From an uncultured Alphaproteobacteria bacterium (GTDB taxonomy: Bacteria > Pseudomonadota > Alphaproteobacteria > HIMB59 > GCA-002718135), in the NCBI GenBank assembly GCA_902577905.1, contig CACHAQ010000003.1, forward strand, positions 44,511 to 108,510: a stretch of 64,000 nt of DNA, in the 5' to 3' direction. This document shows, piece by piece, positions 9,203-17,983 of this stretch (positions within the stretch are counted from its first letter, which is position 1; each line of letters opens with the position of its first letter). Position numbers and translations under genes: made by a program. The notes under the pieces were generated by a model. It had not been told where the DNA came from. It searched no databases and worked only from the letters and a program-made list of their open reading frames with translations.

Positions 9203-9804
9203 AGTTTTTTATATTTGTTAATTTTTAATACATACCCATCACCCTCGCTTTGACTTGGATAAAGATCGAATTCAAAGCTATATGATTTTTTTGCATCATG
9301 TATTTCTTTCTTAACACTTCTTCCTTTTAGAAAAAGCAGTGATGTATTTTTTTTATTAAAAAACCGTGAATAATCTAATAATTTTGTCAATGGTGCAAAG
9401 GCTCGGCAGATAATAAAGTCAAATTTTTGATTTCTGATTTTTTCAACCCTTGTACAAATAGTTTTTATTTCTAAATTCTGCTCGTGTGCAAATTCTTTGA
9501 TAAAGTTTATTTTTTTCATCTTTGAGTCAATCAATAATATATTTGAATGCCCAAAAATATATAATATCACTCCTGGTAAACCAGCGCCGGTACCAAGGTC
9601 TATTATTGATGCATTTTTTTTCAAAATAAATTCAGACAACTGTAATGAATCATTAATATGTCTATCCCAAGCAACATTAAGTGTGGAGGGCCCTACTAAA
9701 TTGTGTATTTGGTTGATTTTTGTTAACTTTAGTATGTAGCTATCGATTAAATCAATTTGCTTTCTGTTAAGATTATATTTTTTTATTACAGCGCTTTTAT
9801 CCAA
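9199..9804 (-). CDS. rsmG: 16S rRNA (guanine527-N7)-methyltransferase RsmG (GidB)
   Basis: A SAM-dependent methylase acting on G527 of 16S rRNA in the decoding site; loss gives streptomycin resistance in other bacteria. It is 201 aa with the SAM-binding glycine loop IIDLGTGAGLPGVIL near residues 65-79 and the family pattern WDRHINDSLQL upstream of it. It starts 1 nt after mnmG on the same strand and overlaps parA by 4 nt, so mnmG-rsmG-parA-parB read as one operon. Confidence 0.95.
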   Translation of the reverse strand: MDKSAVIKKYNLNRKQIDLIDSYILKLTKINQIHNLVGPSTLNVAWDRHINDSLQLSEFILKKNASIIDLGTGAGLPGVILYIFGHSNILLIDSKMKKINFIKEFAHEQNLEIKTICTRVEKIRNQKFDFIICRAFAPLTKLLDYSRFFNKKNTSLLFLKGRSVKKEIHDAKKSYSFEFDLYPSQSEGDGYVLKINKYKKL

Positions 9805-9805
9805 A

Positions 9806-11671
9806 TTATGCTGCTTTTTTATTTTTATTTTTTTTAATATATCTAAGAAGTGCTATGGTAGCTGCTGGTGTTACACCCGATATTCTTGAGGCTGCTCCAA
9901 GAGTTGGCGGTTTAATTTTCGATAATTTTTCTACTATCTCATTAGACAAGCTGCCAACTAGTTTATAGTTAGTTGATTTTGGAATTGTTAAACTCTCTTC
10001 TTTTTCAAAATCTTGAATATCCATTCTTTGCCTATCAAGATAACCTGAATACTTAGCTTCAATTTCTATTTGTTCTATTACATCGTCTTCTAAATCACTT
10101 AATTCAGGAAGTATTTTTTTGAGCTTGGTGATTGTAATATTAGAAAACGACAAAAGGTCTATGATATTTCTTTTCTTTCCATCTTTGTTTATTTTTATAC
10201 CCTTTTTCAGAAGAGCGTCTGGTGAGAATTTGTGATTTTTAACAAACTTAAACCCTTCTTTTATCCTTCTGGATTTTTTTTCAAATTCTCTTTGCCTGTC
10301 TATATCAACACAACCTATATCAATTCCAAGAGGTGTAAGTCTTAAATCTGCATTATCAGCCCGAAGTAAAAGTCTATATTCGGATCTTGAGGTAAACATT
10401 CTATATGGCTCTTTAGTTCCTTTTGTAACCAAATCGTCTATCAAAACACCTATATATCCGGAGGACCTAGGTATTATGAATTCTTTATTAGATGTTGTTT
10501 TAAGTGATGCATTTATCCCAGCCATTATACCTTGTGCGGCTGCTTCTTCGTATCCGGTTGTTCCATTTATCTGACCTGCAAAAAATAAATTTTTAATTTT
10601 TTTTGTTTCAAGTGTGTGTGTAAGCTCTTGTGGATCAACAAAATCATATTCAATTGCATAAGCAGGTTGTGTAATTGTAACTTTCTCTAAACCTTTAATC
10701 GTTTTAACAAATTTCTCTTGAATTTCTGTTGGTAGTGAAGAGGATATTCCGTTTGGATATATTAAATCACTATCTAATCCTTCTGGCTCAAGAAATATTT
10801 GGTGTGCTGGCTTATTTTTGAATTTATGAATTTTATCTTCAATAGACGGGCAATACCTAGCTCCCATTGATTGTATTTCTCCCGAATACATTGGTGATTG
10901 GTTTAGGTTCTGTGCGATTATTTCATGGGTATTTTTATTAGTATGAGTAATAAAACAAGATATTTGAGGAATGTGGATATCTCTGTTGATAAAAGAAAAT
11001 GGAACAGGCTTTTTATCTGGGTGTTGTTCATCTAAGTTATTGAAATTTATAGTTTTTTTAAGTAATCTTGGGGGTGTTCCTGTTTTCAATCTGCCTATTG
11101 AAAACTTTAGCTCTTTAAGCCTTTTTGCAAGCTTTATTGAGGGCTTATCACCAACTCTTCCAGCTTCTTGCTTCTCAGAGCCTATTCTTATTAACCCTTG
11201 TAAGAAAGTGCCTGTTGTTAAAACCACTGATTTGGACGATATTTTTTTGTTATCACCTAAAACAACTCCATTTACCTGTTTATTTAAAACAATTAAATCT
11301 TCAACTGATCCCTCAATAATTTGAAGATTTTTTTGATCAGATATAAGCTTATTTATGGCATTTTTATATAAAATACGGTCTGTTTGTGCCCTTGGACCTC
11401 TTACAGCAGCACCTCTGCTCGAATTTAACATTCTAAATTGTATGCAGGATTTGTCTGTAGCTTTGGCCATAATTCCATCTAAGGCATCTATTTCCTTTAC
11501 AAGATGTCCTTTTCCAAGACCTCCAATTGCAGGATTGCATGACATTTCTCCTATTTTATCAACTTTATGAGTAATTAAAGCTGTTTTTGACCCAGTTCTT
11601 GCAGATGAGCATGCTGCTTCTACGCCTGCATGTCCTCCACCAATTACGATTACATCAAATTTATTGTCCAT
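9806..11671 (-). CDS. mnmG: tRNA uridine-5-carboxymethylaminomethyl modification enzyme MnmG (GidA)
   Basis: An FAD-dependent partner of MnmE that installs cmnm5U at the wobble position of certain tRNAs. The FAD-binding [10 protein letters not shown] lies at the N-terminus, followed by the MnmG signatures [14 protein letters not shown] and [12 protein letters not shown] and a complete C-terminal helical domain, about 621 aa. The ATG at 11671 gives [13 protein letters not shown], the normal N-terminus. A GTG four codons earlier (11683) is possible but lies inside a parS-like palindrome. mnmE ends 18 nt upstream. Confidence 0.97.
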   Translation of the reverse strand: MDNKFDVIVIGGGHAGVEAACSSARTGSKTALITHKVDKIGEMSCNPAIGGLGKGHLVKEIDALDGIMAKATDKSCIQFRMLNSSRGAAVRGPRAQTDRILYKNAINKLISDQKNLQIIEGSVEDLIVLNKQVNGVVLGDNKKISSKSVVLTTGTFLQGLIRIGSEKQEAGRVGDKPSIKLAKRLKELKFSIGRLKTGTPPRLLKKTINFNNLDEQHPDKKPVPFSFINRDIHIPQISCFITHTNKNTHEIIAQNLNQSPMYSGEIQSMGARYCPSIEDKIHKFKNKPAHQIFLEPEGLDSDLIYPNGISSSLPTEIQEKFVKTIKGLEKVTITQPAYAIEYDFVDPQELTHTLETKKIKNLFFAGQINGTTGYEEAAAQGIMAGINASLKTTSNKEFIIPRSSGYIGVLIDDLVTKGTKEPYRMFTSRSEYRLLLRADNADLRLTPLGIDIGCVDIDRQREFEKKSRRIKEGFKFVKNHKFSPDALLKKGIKINKDGKKRNIIDLLSFSNITITKLKKILPELSDLEDDVIEQIEIEAKYSGYLDRQRMDIQDFEKEESLTIPKSTNYKLVGSLSNEIVEKLSKIKPPTLGAASRISGVTPAATIALLRYIKKNKNKKAA

Positions 11672-11675
11672 GTCT

Positions 11676-11691
11676 TTTTTCACGTGAAATT
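11676..11691. promoter_or_regulatory. parS-like ParB-binding site in the mnmE-mnmG spacer
   Basis: TTTTTCACGTGAAATT contains the perfect 12-bp palindrome TTTCACGTGAAA and matches 13 of 16 bases of the parS consensus TGTTTCACGTGAAACA. It lies between mnmG and mnmE, about 3.3 kb from parB and 2.6 kb from the candidate origin, where chromosomal parS sites are expected. The palindrome is rare in DNA of this composition and occurs again at 11867. Confidence 0.8.
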
Positions 11692-12976
11692 ACTTACCTA
11701 TACAAAAATCACTAAATATTATATCTAAAATTTTCTCAATATCAAATTTTTGATTAATTCCATCAATATACATAATTGATCTTCTAACATTTTCAGCAGC
11801 AATATCTATTTCTTTTAAATCTAAATCTTTAAGTAGTATAAGGGATTTCTTTAAGCTTTCCATATGTCTTTCACGTGAAAAGACTGGTCCAGAAATTGGT
11901 TTTTTCTTTAATTTTGAAGATATGGTTTTAATAAGAGTCTCAATTCCATAACCGGATACTGATGAAATACTATGTGCCCCCCTAATTTTCTTTTTATTTG
12001 TATCATATTTTGATTTAACAAATATTTTTGATTTGATTTTACTGTAGTTTTTCTTTTCATTGTTTTTGAGAAAAACTATATTTAAATCAGACTTTTCAGC
12101 GCTCTCTAAAGATCTTTCAATGCCTATTTTTTCAATTAGATTCTTATATTTTCTTATTCCAGCTGTATCAATAAATGTGTATTTATCTCCTTGAATATCT
12201 AGTGTGGAACTTACTAAATCTGTTGTGGTTCCTGGTATATTAGTAACTATAGAAACCTCCTTGTTATTAATATAATTAATAAAGGAAGATTTTCCTGTGT
12301 TTGGCTTTCCAATAATAGTTATTTTAAAACCGTTATGAATTTGTTTAGATAAAGTTGATCTTTCGATAATATTTTCAATTTGTTTATTTATGTTCTTATT
12401 TTGTTCTATTATGTTTTTATATATTTCTTTAGGAAGGTCTTCATCAGCAAAATCAATTATAGCCTCTATATCTGCTAGAAGTTTTTTTTGTTTATTTGAT
12501 ATTTCATTAACTAATTTGTCTAAATTTCCACTTAAATTACCAATGGCTATCTTTCTTTGATTTTCAGTTTCTGCATTAATTAAATCATTAATTGTTTCAG
12601 CTTCTAAAACACTAAGCTTATCATTCATTAGGGCCCTTTTGGTAAACTCTCCAGGCTCAGCAAGTCTGATCTGTTTTTTTAATAGGATTTTAGTTATTTT
12701 GTTAATTACAGAAATACTTCCATGACAAGATATTTCCACCATATCCTCCCCTGTATAGCTTTTTGGTGATTTAAAAAAAGTTGTTAGCGTATGATCTACA
12801 ACACTCTTTCCGTCTAATAAATCATTTAATGTAGCAAAGTTTGTTTTAAATTTTTTTATAGAAGATATTGATTTAATTATTGTATGAGAGCCTTTTCCCG
12901 AAACCCTAAAAACAGCTATACCTGATTTACCTCTTTGCGTGGCAAGAGCAAAAATTGTCTCTTTGGAAGCTTTCAT
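11690..12976 (-). CDS. mnmE: tRNA modification GTPase MnmE (TrmE)
   Basis: A potassium-activated GTPase that works with MnmG on wobble uridines. In order: an N-terminal tetrahydrofolate-binding domain (residues 1-118), a helical domain, an inserted G domain (P-loop GKPNTGKS at 223-230, DTAG at 270-273) and the C-terminal CIGK with the catalytic cysteine. At 428 aa it is slightly shorter than the E. coli protein (454). The G4 motif appears as SKYD (about 322-325) rather than NKxD, a departure in the guanine-specificity loop. A parS-like site lies inside the coding sequence at 11867-11882. Confidence 0.97.
   Translation of the reverse strand: MKASKETIFALATQRGKSGIAVFRVSGKGSHTIIKSISSIKKFKTNFATLNDLLDGKSVVDHTLTTFFKSPKSYTGEDMVEISCHGSISVINKITKILLKKQIRLAEPGEFTKRALMNDKLSVLEAETINDLINAETENQRKIAIGNLSGNLDKLVNEISNKQKKLLADIEAIIDFADEDLPKEIYKNIIEQNKNINKQIENIIERSTLSKQIHNGFKITIIGKPNTGKSSFINYINNKEVSIVTNIPGTTTDLVSSTLDIQGDKYTFIDTAGIRKYKNLIEKIGIERSLESAEKSDLNIVFLKNNEKKNYSKIKSKIFVKSKYDTNKKKIRGAHSISSVSGYGIETLIKTISSKLKKKPISGPVFSRERHMESLKKSLILLKDLDLKEIDIAAENVRRSIMYIDGINQKFDIEKILDIIFSDFCIGK
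11867..11882. promoter_or_regulatory. Second parS-like site, inside mnmE
   Basis: TCTTTCACGTGAAAAG carries the same perfect core TTTCACGTGAAA and matches the parS consensus at 13 of 16 positions. It is 191 bp from the first site. Here it encodes the FSRER segment of MnmE, so the protein sequence accommodates the site. Paired, closely spaced parS sites near parAB are normal. Confidence 0.78.
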
Positions 12977-13047
12977 TTTTTGGGAATTAAACCCAAGATG
13001 ATATTAAGTAAATAAGTAAATAAGAAAGATTATAAAAAAATTTATAT

Positions 13048-14304
13048 TTATTTAGTTCCCATGCTTTGGAAGAATTCGTTGTTTGTTTTTGTATTTTTCA
13101 TTTTATCTAACAAGAACTCCATGGCTTCTGTACTTCCCATTGGGGCTAGTATTTTTCTTAAAATAAAGATTTTTCCAAGCTCGTCTTTATCAAGCAATAA
13201 TTCTTCTTTTCTTGTTCCTGACTTACCAATATCAAAAGCTGGATAGGTTCTTTTTTGACTTAGTTTTCTATCTAGAACCATTTCACTATTACCAGTACCT
13301 TTAAATTCTTCAAATATAACTTCATCCATTCTACTTCCTGTATCTATTAGAGCAGTAGCAATAATTGTTAGTGATCCACCTTTTTCAACGTTCCTTGCAG
13401 CTCCAAAAAATCTTTTTGGTCTTTGTAGAGCGTTGGCATCAACACCACCTGTTAGTACCTTTCCACTAGAAGGCACAACAGTGTTATATGCTCTTCCTAG
13501 TCTAGTGATTGAATCAAGAAGGATTACAACATCATGTTTATATTCAACTAGTCTTTTAGCTTTTTCAATTACCATTTCAGCAACCTGAACGTGGCGTGAA
13601 GCAGGTTCATCAAAGGTTGAACTAATTACCTCGCCCTTAACTGATCTTTGCATGTCTGTAACTTCTTCTGGTCTTTCATCAATTAGCAGAACAATCAGTT
13701 TAGCGTCTGGGCTATTAGCGGTTATAGCATTAGCAATTTTTTGCATAATTATTGTTTTACCTGTGAAAGGTTGCGCAACAATTAATTGTCTTTGTCCTTT
13801 TCCAAGAGGAGCAATAATATCAATTATTCTTTCTGTATTATCCGGCATAGGTTTTTCTTGTTCAAGTTTGAACCTTGCTTCAGGATATAATGGTGTTAAA
13901 TCTTCGAAGTTAACCCTGTTTTTAACTAAATCAGTTTCTTGACCGTTTATTTTATTAATTTTAGTTATGGCAAAATATCTTTCTCCTTGCTTTGGGGATC
14001 TAATTTCACCTTCAACACTATCACCCGTTCTCAAGCTAAATTTTTTAATTTGAGATGGAGAAATATAGATATCATCTGGTCCTGGAAGATAATTTGACTC
14101 TGAAGACCTTAAAAAACCGAAACCATCTTGCATAATTTCAATAACACCTAAACCAGTAATAACCTCACCCTCTTCAGCAATTGTTTTTAGAATTGCAAAC
14201 ATCAAATCTTGTTTTCTAAGAGACGAAGGGTTTTCTATACCAAGCTTATCTGCCTGTTTTAAAAGCTCCTGGGGTTCTTTTCCTTTTAATTCCTGTAAAT
14301 TCAT
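13048..14304 (-). CDS. rho: Transcription termination factor Rho
   Basis: A hexameric RNA helicase ending transcription at Rho-dependent sites. It is 418 aa with the N-terminal helical domain ([12 protein letters not shown]), a cold-shock-like RNA-binding domain ([22 protein letters not shown]), the ATPase domain and the Q/R-loop region. The P-loop reads QPFTGKT (about 178-184), where E. coli has PPKAGKT; the Walker Lys and Thr are intact but the flanking lysine (E. coli K181) is Phe. It is the first gene left of the candidate origin and is transcribed away from it. mnmE starts 71 nt downstream. Confidence 0.98.
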   Translation of the reverse strand: MNLQELKGKEPQELLKQADKLGIENPSSLRKQDLMFAILKTIAEEGEVITGLGVIEIMQDGFGFLRSSESNYLPGPDDIYISPSQIKKFSLRTGDSVEGEIRSPKQGERYFAITKINKINGQETDLVKNRVNFEDLTPLYPEARFKLEQEKPMPDNTERIIDIIAPLGKGQRQLIVAQPFTGKTIIMQKIANAITANSPDAKLIVLLIDERPEEVTDMQRSVKGEVISSTFDEPASRHVQVAEMVIEKAKRLVEYKHDVVILLDSITRLGRAYNTVVPSSGKVLTGGVDANALQRPKRFFGAARNVEKGGSLTIIATALIDTGSRMDEVIFEEFKGTGNSEMVLDRKLSQKRTYPAFDIGKSGTRKEELLLDKDELGKIFILRKILAPMGSTEAMEFLLDKMKNTKTNNEFFQSMGTK

Positions 14305-14726
14305 AATGTTGTTGGGGTAATTTAGAAATGAAATATTTTAATAATCAAAATTGAAGTTAATGTCAAAATAATAATAAATATATAAATTATATATTTAATT
14401 GTTGTATTAGTTGTAAGGTTAAAAAGCTTAATTACTGCTTTATTACTACACCATTCTTTATTTACCAACATATGAATAACAAACCTAACAAATATGTTAA
14501 TTTAAAGAATATTGAAAAAAAATTATTATTTTTAAATAATTAGTAATTTAATAAATTTCTAATAACTTGTTATTAATTTTGTATAATAAATATATTAACA
14601 CCCACTTTATAATATTAAGACAAGTTATTAAGTTGTTAACAACACATTTTTAAAACAAAAGAACTATTTCTTAAATTCAAATTATATTTAATAGTGTTTA
14701 TAACTATAATTTTTATTAACACACTT
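14305..14726. other. Candidate chromosomal replication origin (largest intergenic region)
   Basis: A 422-bp gene-free, extremely AT-rich stretch between divergent rho and maf. All genes for about 6.7 kb to the left run left and for 4 kb to the right run right. It holds an 11-bp inverted repeat, TAATAACTTGT (14560-14570) with ACAAGTTATTA (14620-14630), the 12-bp palindrome GTTGTTAACAAC (14632-14643), and TAATAAC-TT-GTTATTA (14560-14575). DnaA-box-like words with one mismatch to TTATNCACA are TTATAAACA (reverse strand, 14695-14703) and TTATGCACC (14725-14733). In Caulobacter and Rickettsia the origin lies beside this gene block. No perfect DnaA box is present, so the call is contextual. Confidence 0.5.
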
Positions 14727-15317
14727 ATGCACCAAAAATTTATATTAGCCAGTTCAAGCGAATCTAGATACAAAATATTAAAAAATGCAGGATTAAATTT
14801 CACACAAAAAAAACCAAATTGCAACGAAGAGGATATTAAAAAAAACATTAATAGAAAAACAAAGCCTGAGATTTTTGCAAAAAAACTTTCTTATGAAAAA
14901 GCAAGAAGTGTAAGTAGACAAAAACCATATGCTAATAAAATTGTTTTAGGTTGTGATACCGTCATTTATCACAATGGAAAAATTTTAGATAAAGTAAATT
15001 CTATTGAGAAAGCCAAAATAAAAATCAGGTCTTTATCAGGAAAAACACACCTAATAGTATCTGGACTAACTATTTGTTTAAACGGATCTAAGGTTTGGGA
15101 AAATTACGAAAAAACTCATGTTAAAATAAGAAAACTTAATAACAGCGAAATAAATACATATCTAAAAAAAACAGGTAAACAAATACTAAGCTCTGTAGGG
15201 TGTTATCAAATAGAAAGTTTAGGGCCAAATATTATTGAGAGCATAAAAGGAGATTATTTTAATGTTATGGGATTACCTTTATTTAATTTATTAGATTATT
15301 TATATTTAAAAAAATGA
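14727..15317 (+). CDS. maf: Maf/YceF family nucleotide pyrophosphatase
   Basis: Hydrolyses non-canonical or modified nucleoside triphosphates in the cytoplasm. It has the N-terminal ILASSSESR (usual form LASxSPRR), GCDTV with the catalytic Asp, a Ser/Thr-Gly-Lys segment (SLSGKTH) and the C-terminal GDYFNVMGLPL. It is 196 aa from the ATG at 14727. An in-frame GTG at 14694 would add 11 hydrophobic residues that the family lacks. Exact substrate preference (dTTP/UTP versus m7GTP) is not decided here. First gene right of the candidate origin; the stop overlaps the aroE start. Confidence 0.93.
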   Translation: MHQKFILASSSESRYKILKNAGLNFTQKKPNCNEEDIKKNINRKTKPEIFAKKLSYEKARSVSRQKPYANKIVLGCDTVIYHNGKILDKVNSIEKAKIKIRSLSGKTHLIVSGLTICLNGSKVWENYEKTHVKIRKLNNSEINTYLKKTGKQILSSVGCYQIESLGPNIIESIKGDYFNVMGLPLFNLLDYLYLKK

Positions 15318-16096
15318 AAAAACTTTACGTAGTTGGAAACAAAGCATCTAAAAGTCTTTCACCAACATTATTTAACTATTGGTTTAAAAAATACAACATT
15401 AAAGCAAGCTATGGGTATTTACAGCTTACGGAAAAAAACTTTCATAATAAAATAAAAGATGTTTTGGAAAAAAAAGATACGCTTGGTCTAAATATTACCA
15501 TTCCATTTAAAAACAAAATTATAAAACATCTTGGCAAAATAGACGCTCATGCAAAAAAAATAGGCGCAGTAAATTGTGTAACAAATAAAAAAACTATTAA
15601 AGGAACAAATACTGATTGGACAGGATATTACAAAACCCTACCAAATATAAAACAAACTAAAAATAGGAAAGTTATTATTTTGGGTTATGGGGGTGCATCA
15701 CACGCTATTCACTATGTATTAAAGAAGAGGGGCTTTAAGGATATTTTAATTTTCAACAGATCTAAGAAAAAAATTAAGTATTCAAAAAACATTGAGTATA
15801 CAAAAAAATATATTGATCTTGAAACGCACCTTGAAGGAGTTTTTTTAATAATTAATACTACACCAACAAATCCTATGTTGAAAAAACACTTAAAACTTAT
15901 TACCAAATCCACAATTGTAAGCGACATTGTTTACAGTCCAAAAAACACCTCATTTCTCAAACAGTTTCCGAAGAACAAAAAGATTTATGGAATATCAATG
16001 TTGATAGAACAGGCCAAACCGTGTTTTAAAATGTGGTTTGGTAAAAACCCATCTGTAGATGAAAAAATGCTTAATGCTATTTATAAAAAAATTTAA
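15314..16096 (+). CDS. aroE: Shikimate 5-dehydrogenase
   Basis: NADPH-dependent reduction of 3-dehydroshikimate to shikimate in aromatic amino acid and folate precursor synthesis. It is 260 aa. The substrate site has KSLSPTLFN and NITIPFK (catalytic Lys), and GTNTDWTGY gives the catalytic Asp. The nucleotide fold follows with ILGYGGASHA. It overlaps maf by 4 nt (ATGA) and shares one base with coaE. Chorismate from this pathway feeds the pabABC genes at 57.6-60.1 kb. Confidence 0.95.
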   Translation: MKKLYVVGNKASKSLSPTLFNYWFKKYNIKASYGYLQLTEKNFHNKIKDVLEKKDTLGLNITIPFKNKIIKHLGKIDAHAKKIGAVNCVTNKKTIKGTNTDWTGYYKTLPNIKQTKNRKVIILGYGGASHAIHYVLKKRGFKDILIFNRSKKKIKYSKNIEYTKKYIDLETHLEGVFLIINTTPTNPMLKKHLKLITKSTIVSDIVYSPKNTSFLKQFPKNKKIYGISMLIEQAKPCFKMWFGKNPSVDEKMLNAIYKKI

Positions 16097-16689
16097 TGAC
16101 AAAAACTATAGCAATAACAGGCGGCATAGGATCGGGTAAATCCACCTTTTGTAGTAAATTAAAAGAAAAAGGTTTTAAAGTTCATAGCTCAGATGAGCAG
16201 GTGGCCAAAATATATAAAAACCCTGAAAAAAAATTTGTTACTTATTTACGTACTATAGGTTTGTCTAAGTCCATTTCAAAAAGAAACATAGATAAAAAAA
16301 TTATTTCAAAGATTATTTTTGAAAATAAACATATAAGAAAAAAGCTCGAGTTATACATATTTAAAACAGTTAGAAAAAAGAGGTTTGATTTTATAAAAAA
16401 AGAAAAACAAAGAAAAACAAAATTAATTTTTATTGATATACCATTATTGTTTGAAAATAATTTAGAGAAACAGTTCAACAAAGTAATATCGATAATAGCC
16501 CCCAAAAGAGTAAGATTAAAAAGATTAAAAAAAACGAGAAAAATGACTGAAAATCAATTTAAGAATATAACTCGATCTCAAACATCAGATGTTACAAGAA
16601 AAAAGAAATCTGATTATGTTATTTATAACAACTCGACATTAAAGGATTATAAAATTAAGATTAATAAGCTAATAAGTAAACTTAGTTAA
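16096..16689 (+). CDS. coaE: Dephospho-CoA kinase
   Basis: The final ATP-dependent step of coenzyme A synthesis. The P-loop GGIGSGKST is at residues 9-17, followed by the family segment VHSSDEQVAKIY and FIDIPLLFEN in the middle. It is 197 aa, standard length. It begins on the last base of the aroE stop (TAATG), so maf-aroE-coaE-dnaQ is one compact operon. The C-terminal half is unusually lysine-rich, as expected from AT bias. Confidence 0.95.
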   Translation: MTKTIAITGGIGSGKSTFCSKLKEKGFKVHSSDEQVAKIYKNPEKKFVTYLRTIGLSKSISKRNIDKKIISKIIFENKHIRKKLELYIFKTVRKKRFDFIKKEKQRKTKLIFIDIPLLFENNLEKQFNKVISIIAPKRVRLKRLKKTRKMTENQFKNITRSQTSDVTRKKKSDYVIYNNSTLKDYKIKINKLISKLS

Positions 16690-16693
16690 AACA

Positions 16694-17368
16694 ATGAGAG
16701 AAATAGTAATTGATACAGAAACCACAGGCCTTGATTATAAGACTGGTGACAGAATAATAGAAGTTGGTTGTGTGGAACTCAAAAATTATGTTCCTACAGG
16801 AAACACACTCCAATTTTATTGCAAACCAAACAGAAGTATAAGCGAAGGGGCAAGAAATATTGTGGGTCTTTCAGATGATTTTCTTAATCAACAAAAACCA
16901 TTTGAAGAAAACCATAAGGAGCTCTTAAATTTTTTGAAAAATGACACATTGATAATTCACAATGCATCGTTTGATTTAGGTTTTATAAATAATGAGTTGT
17001 CAATCTTAGGACTACCTCATTTAGATAATCCTGTAGTAGATACAGTTTCTCTTGCAAGAGAAGTTCTAAATACAAGAATAGCTAATCTCGACTATTTGTG
17101 TAGAAGATTTAACATAGATTTATCAGATAGATCATTTCACGGGGCCTTACTTGACTCCCAACTTCTAGCCGCAGTTTATTTAGAGTTAAGAGGGGGCAAG
17201 CAATTTTCTATGGAGCTGAATTCAAACATTGACGAAAAAAACTCACAAATTAACAACAAAAATGAAACAAAAACCAAAATAATAGAAGTTAATAAAGAAG
17301 ATTATCTTGCCCACAAAGAAATGTTAAAAAAACTAAAAAACCCCCTTTGGAAAAAATTTAACTATTAA
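16694..17368 (+). CDS. dnaQ: DNA polymerase III epsilon subunit (proofreading exonuclease)
   Basis: A 3'-5' exonuclease with the DEDDh fold: ExoI DTETTG near residue 7, ExoII HNASFDLGFI, and ExoIII HGALLDSQLLA with the catalytic His. At 224 aa it is slightly shorter than E. coli (243), but a C-terminal segment that would bind the polymerase alpha subunit remains. It follows coaE by 4 nt in the conserved maf-aroE-coaE-dnaQ order. A neighbouring secB, common at this spot in other alphaproteobacteria, is absent: only 30 bp separate dnaQ from the Tim44 gene. Confidence 0.95.
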   Translation: MREIVIDTETTGLDYKTGDRIIEVGCVELKNYVPTGNTLQFYCKPNRSISEGARNIVGLSDDFLNQQKPFEENHKELLNFLKNDTLIIHNASFDLGFINNELSILGLPHLDNPVVDTVSLAREVLNTRIANLDYLCRRFNIDLSDRSFHGALLDSQLLAAVYLELRGGKQFSMELNSNIDEKNSQINNKNETKTKIIEVNKEDYLAHKEMLKKLKNPLWKKFNY

Positions 17369-17398
17369 TATTTAAAAAAGTTATTATATTAAAATTAA

Positions 17399-17980
17399 AT
17401 GATTTACGGCGACCTTCAATTTTTTGATATTCTAATTTTTGCAGCTATTGCTGGATTTATTATTTATAGACTTAGGAGTGTTCTAGGGAAAAGAACAGGA
17501 TTTCAAAAAAATATTTCAGAGCCAAAACCTCAAGAAACCAAAAAACAAGAAAATGTTCAAAAAATACCATCACTAATGGATAATGAGACAAAGCTTGAGG
17601 TTGTATATAAAAAAGTAAATAATTTTAACCACAGAGAATTTCTTGATGGTGCCAAGAAAGCTTTTGAAATTATAATTTCATCTTTCAACAACGGAGATAA
17701 AAAAACACTAAAAAACCTTGTGTCTAAGGATGTTTATTCTGCTTTTGAAAAAGCAATTGATGAAAAAACAAACAATCCAGAATCACAATTTTATTCACTT
17801 ATTGTAGAGGGTATCGCAGATGCAAAAGTAGAAAATGACACAATATCAATATCAGTCAATTTTATTAGTGAACAGATGTTAAATAATGATGAGGGTTCTA
17901 TTGTTAAAAATAAAGACACCTGGACTTTTGAAAAACCGATAAACTCCTCTAGTCCTATATGGATATTAACTCAAACTTAA
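17399..17980 (+). CDS. Tim44/TimA domain protein, membrane-anchored
   Basis: A 193-aa protein with one N-terminal membrane segment (about residues 8-24, FDILIFAAIAGFIIYRL), a charged linker, then a Tim44-like domain (about 65-193) beginning GAKKAFEIIISSFNNGD. This is the alphaproteobacterial relative of the mitochondrial import-motor subunit. The bacterial protein is inner-membrane associated and its exact role is unsettled. It normally lies beside mltA and smr near the origin. Here smr is present but the middle gene is a lysozyme. Confidence 0.9.
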   Translation: MIYGDLQFFDILIFAAIAGFIIYRLRSVLGKRTGFQKNISEPKPQETKKQENVQKIPSLMDNETKLEVVYKKVNNFNHREFLDGAKKAFEIIISSFNNGDKKTLKNLVSKDVYSAFEKAIDEKTNNPESQFYSLIVEGIADAKVENDTISISVNFISEQMLNNDEGSIVKNKDTWTFEKPINSSSPIWILTQT

Positions 17981-17983
17981 TAT

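Noticed and set aside
10971-11324. Antisense open frame of 117 codons across mnmG
   Set aside because: It lies fully opposite a complete conserved gene and has no recognisable domain.
12980-12996. Short hairpin TTGGG/CCCAA before mnmE considered as a terminator
   Set aside because: The stem is only 5 bp, lies just upstream of the mnmE start and is followed by A rather than T on the transcribed strand.
13006-13023. Tandem AAGTAAAT repeat in the rho-mnmE gap
   Set aside because: Only about two copies of a low-complexity unit, as expected in this AT-rich DNA.
13652-13942. Antisense open frame opposite rho
   Set aside because: It is a shadow of the conserved ATPase region of rho, with no independent support.
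14694-14726. N-terminal extension of maf from a GTG start
   Set aside because: The extra 11 residues are absent from the family, and the ATG at 14727 gives the normal N-terminus. The stretch was assigned to the candidate origin region.
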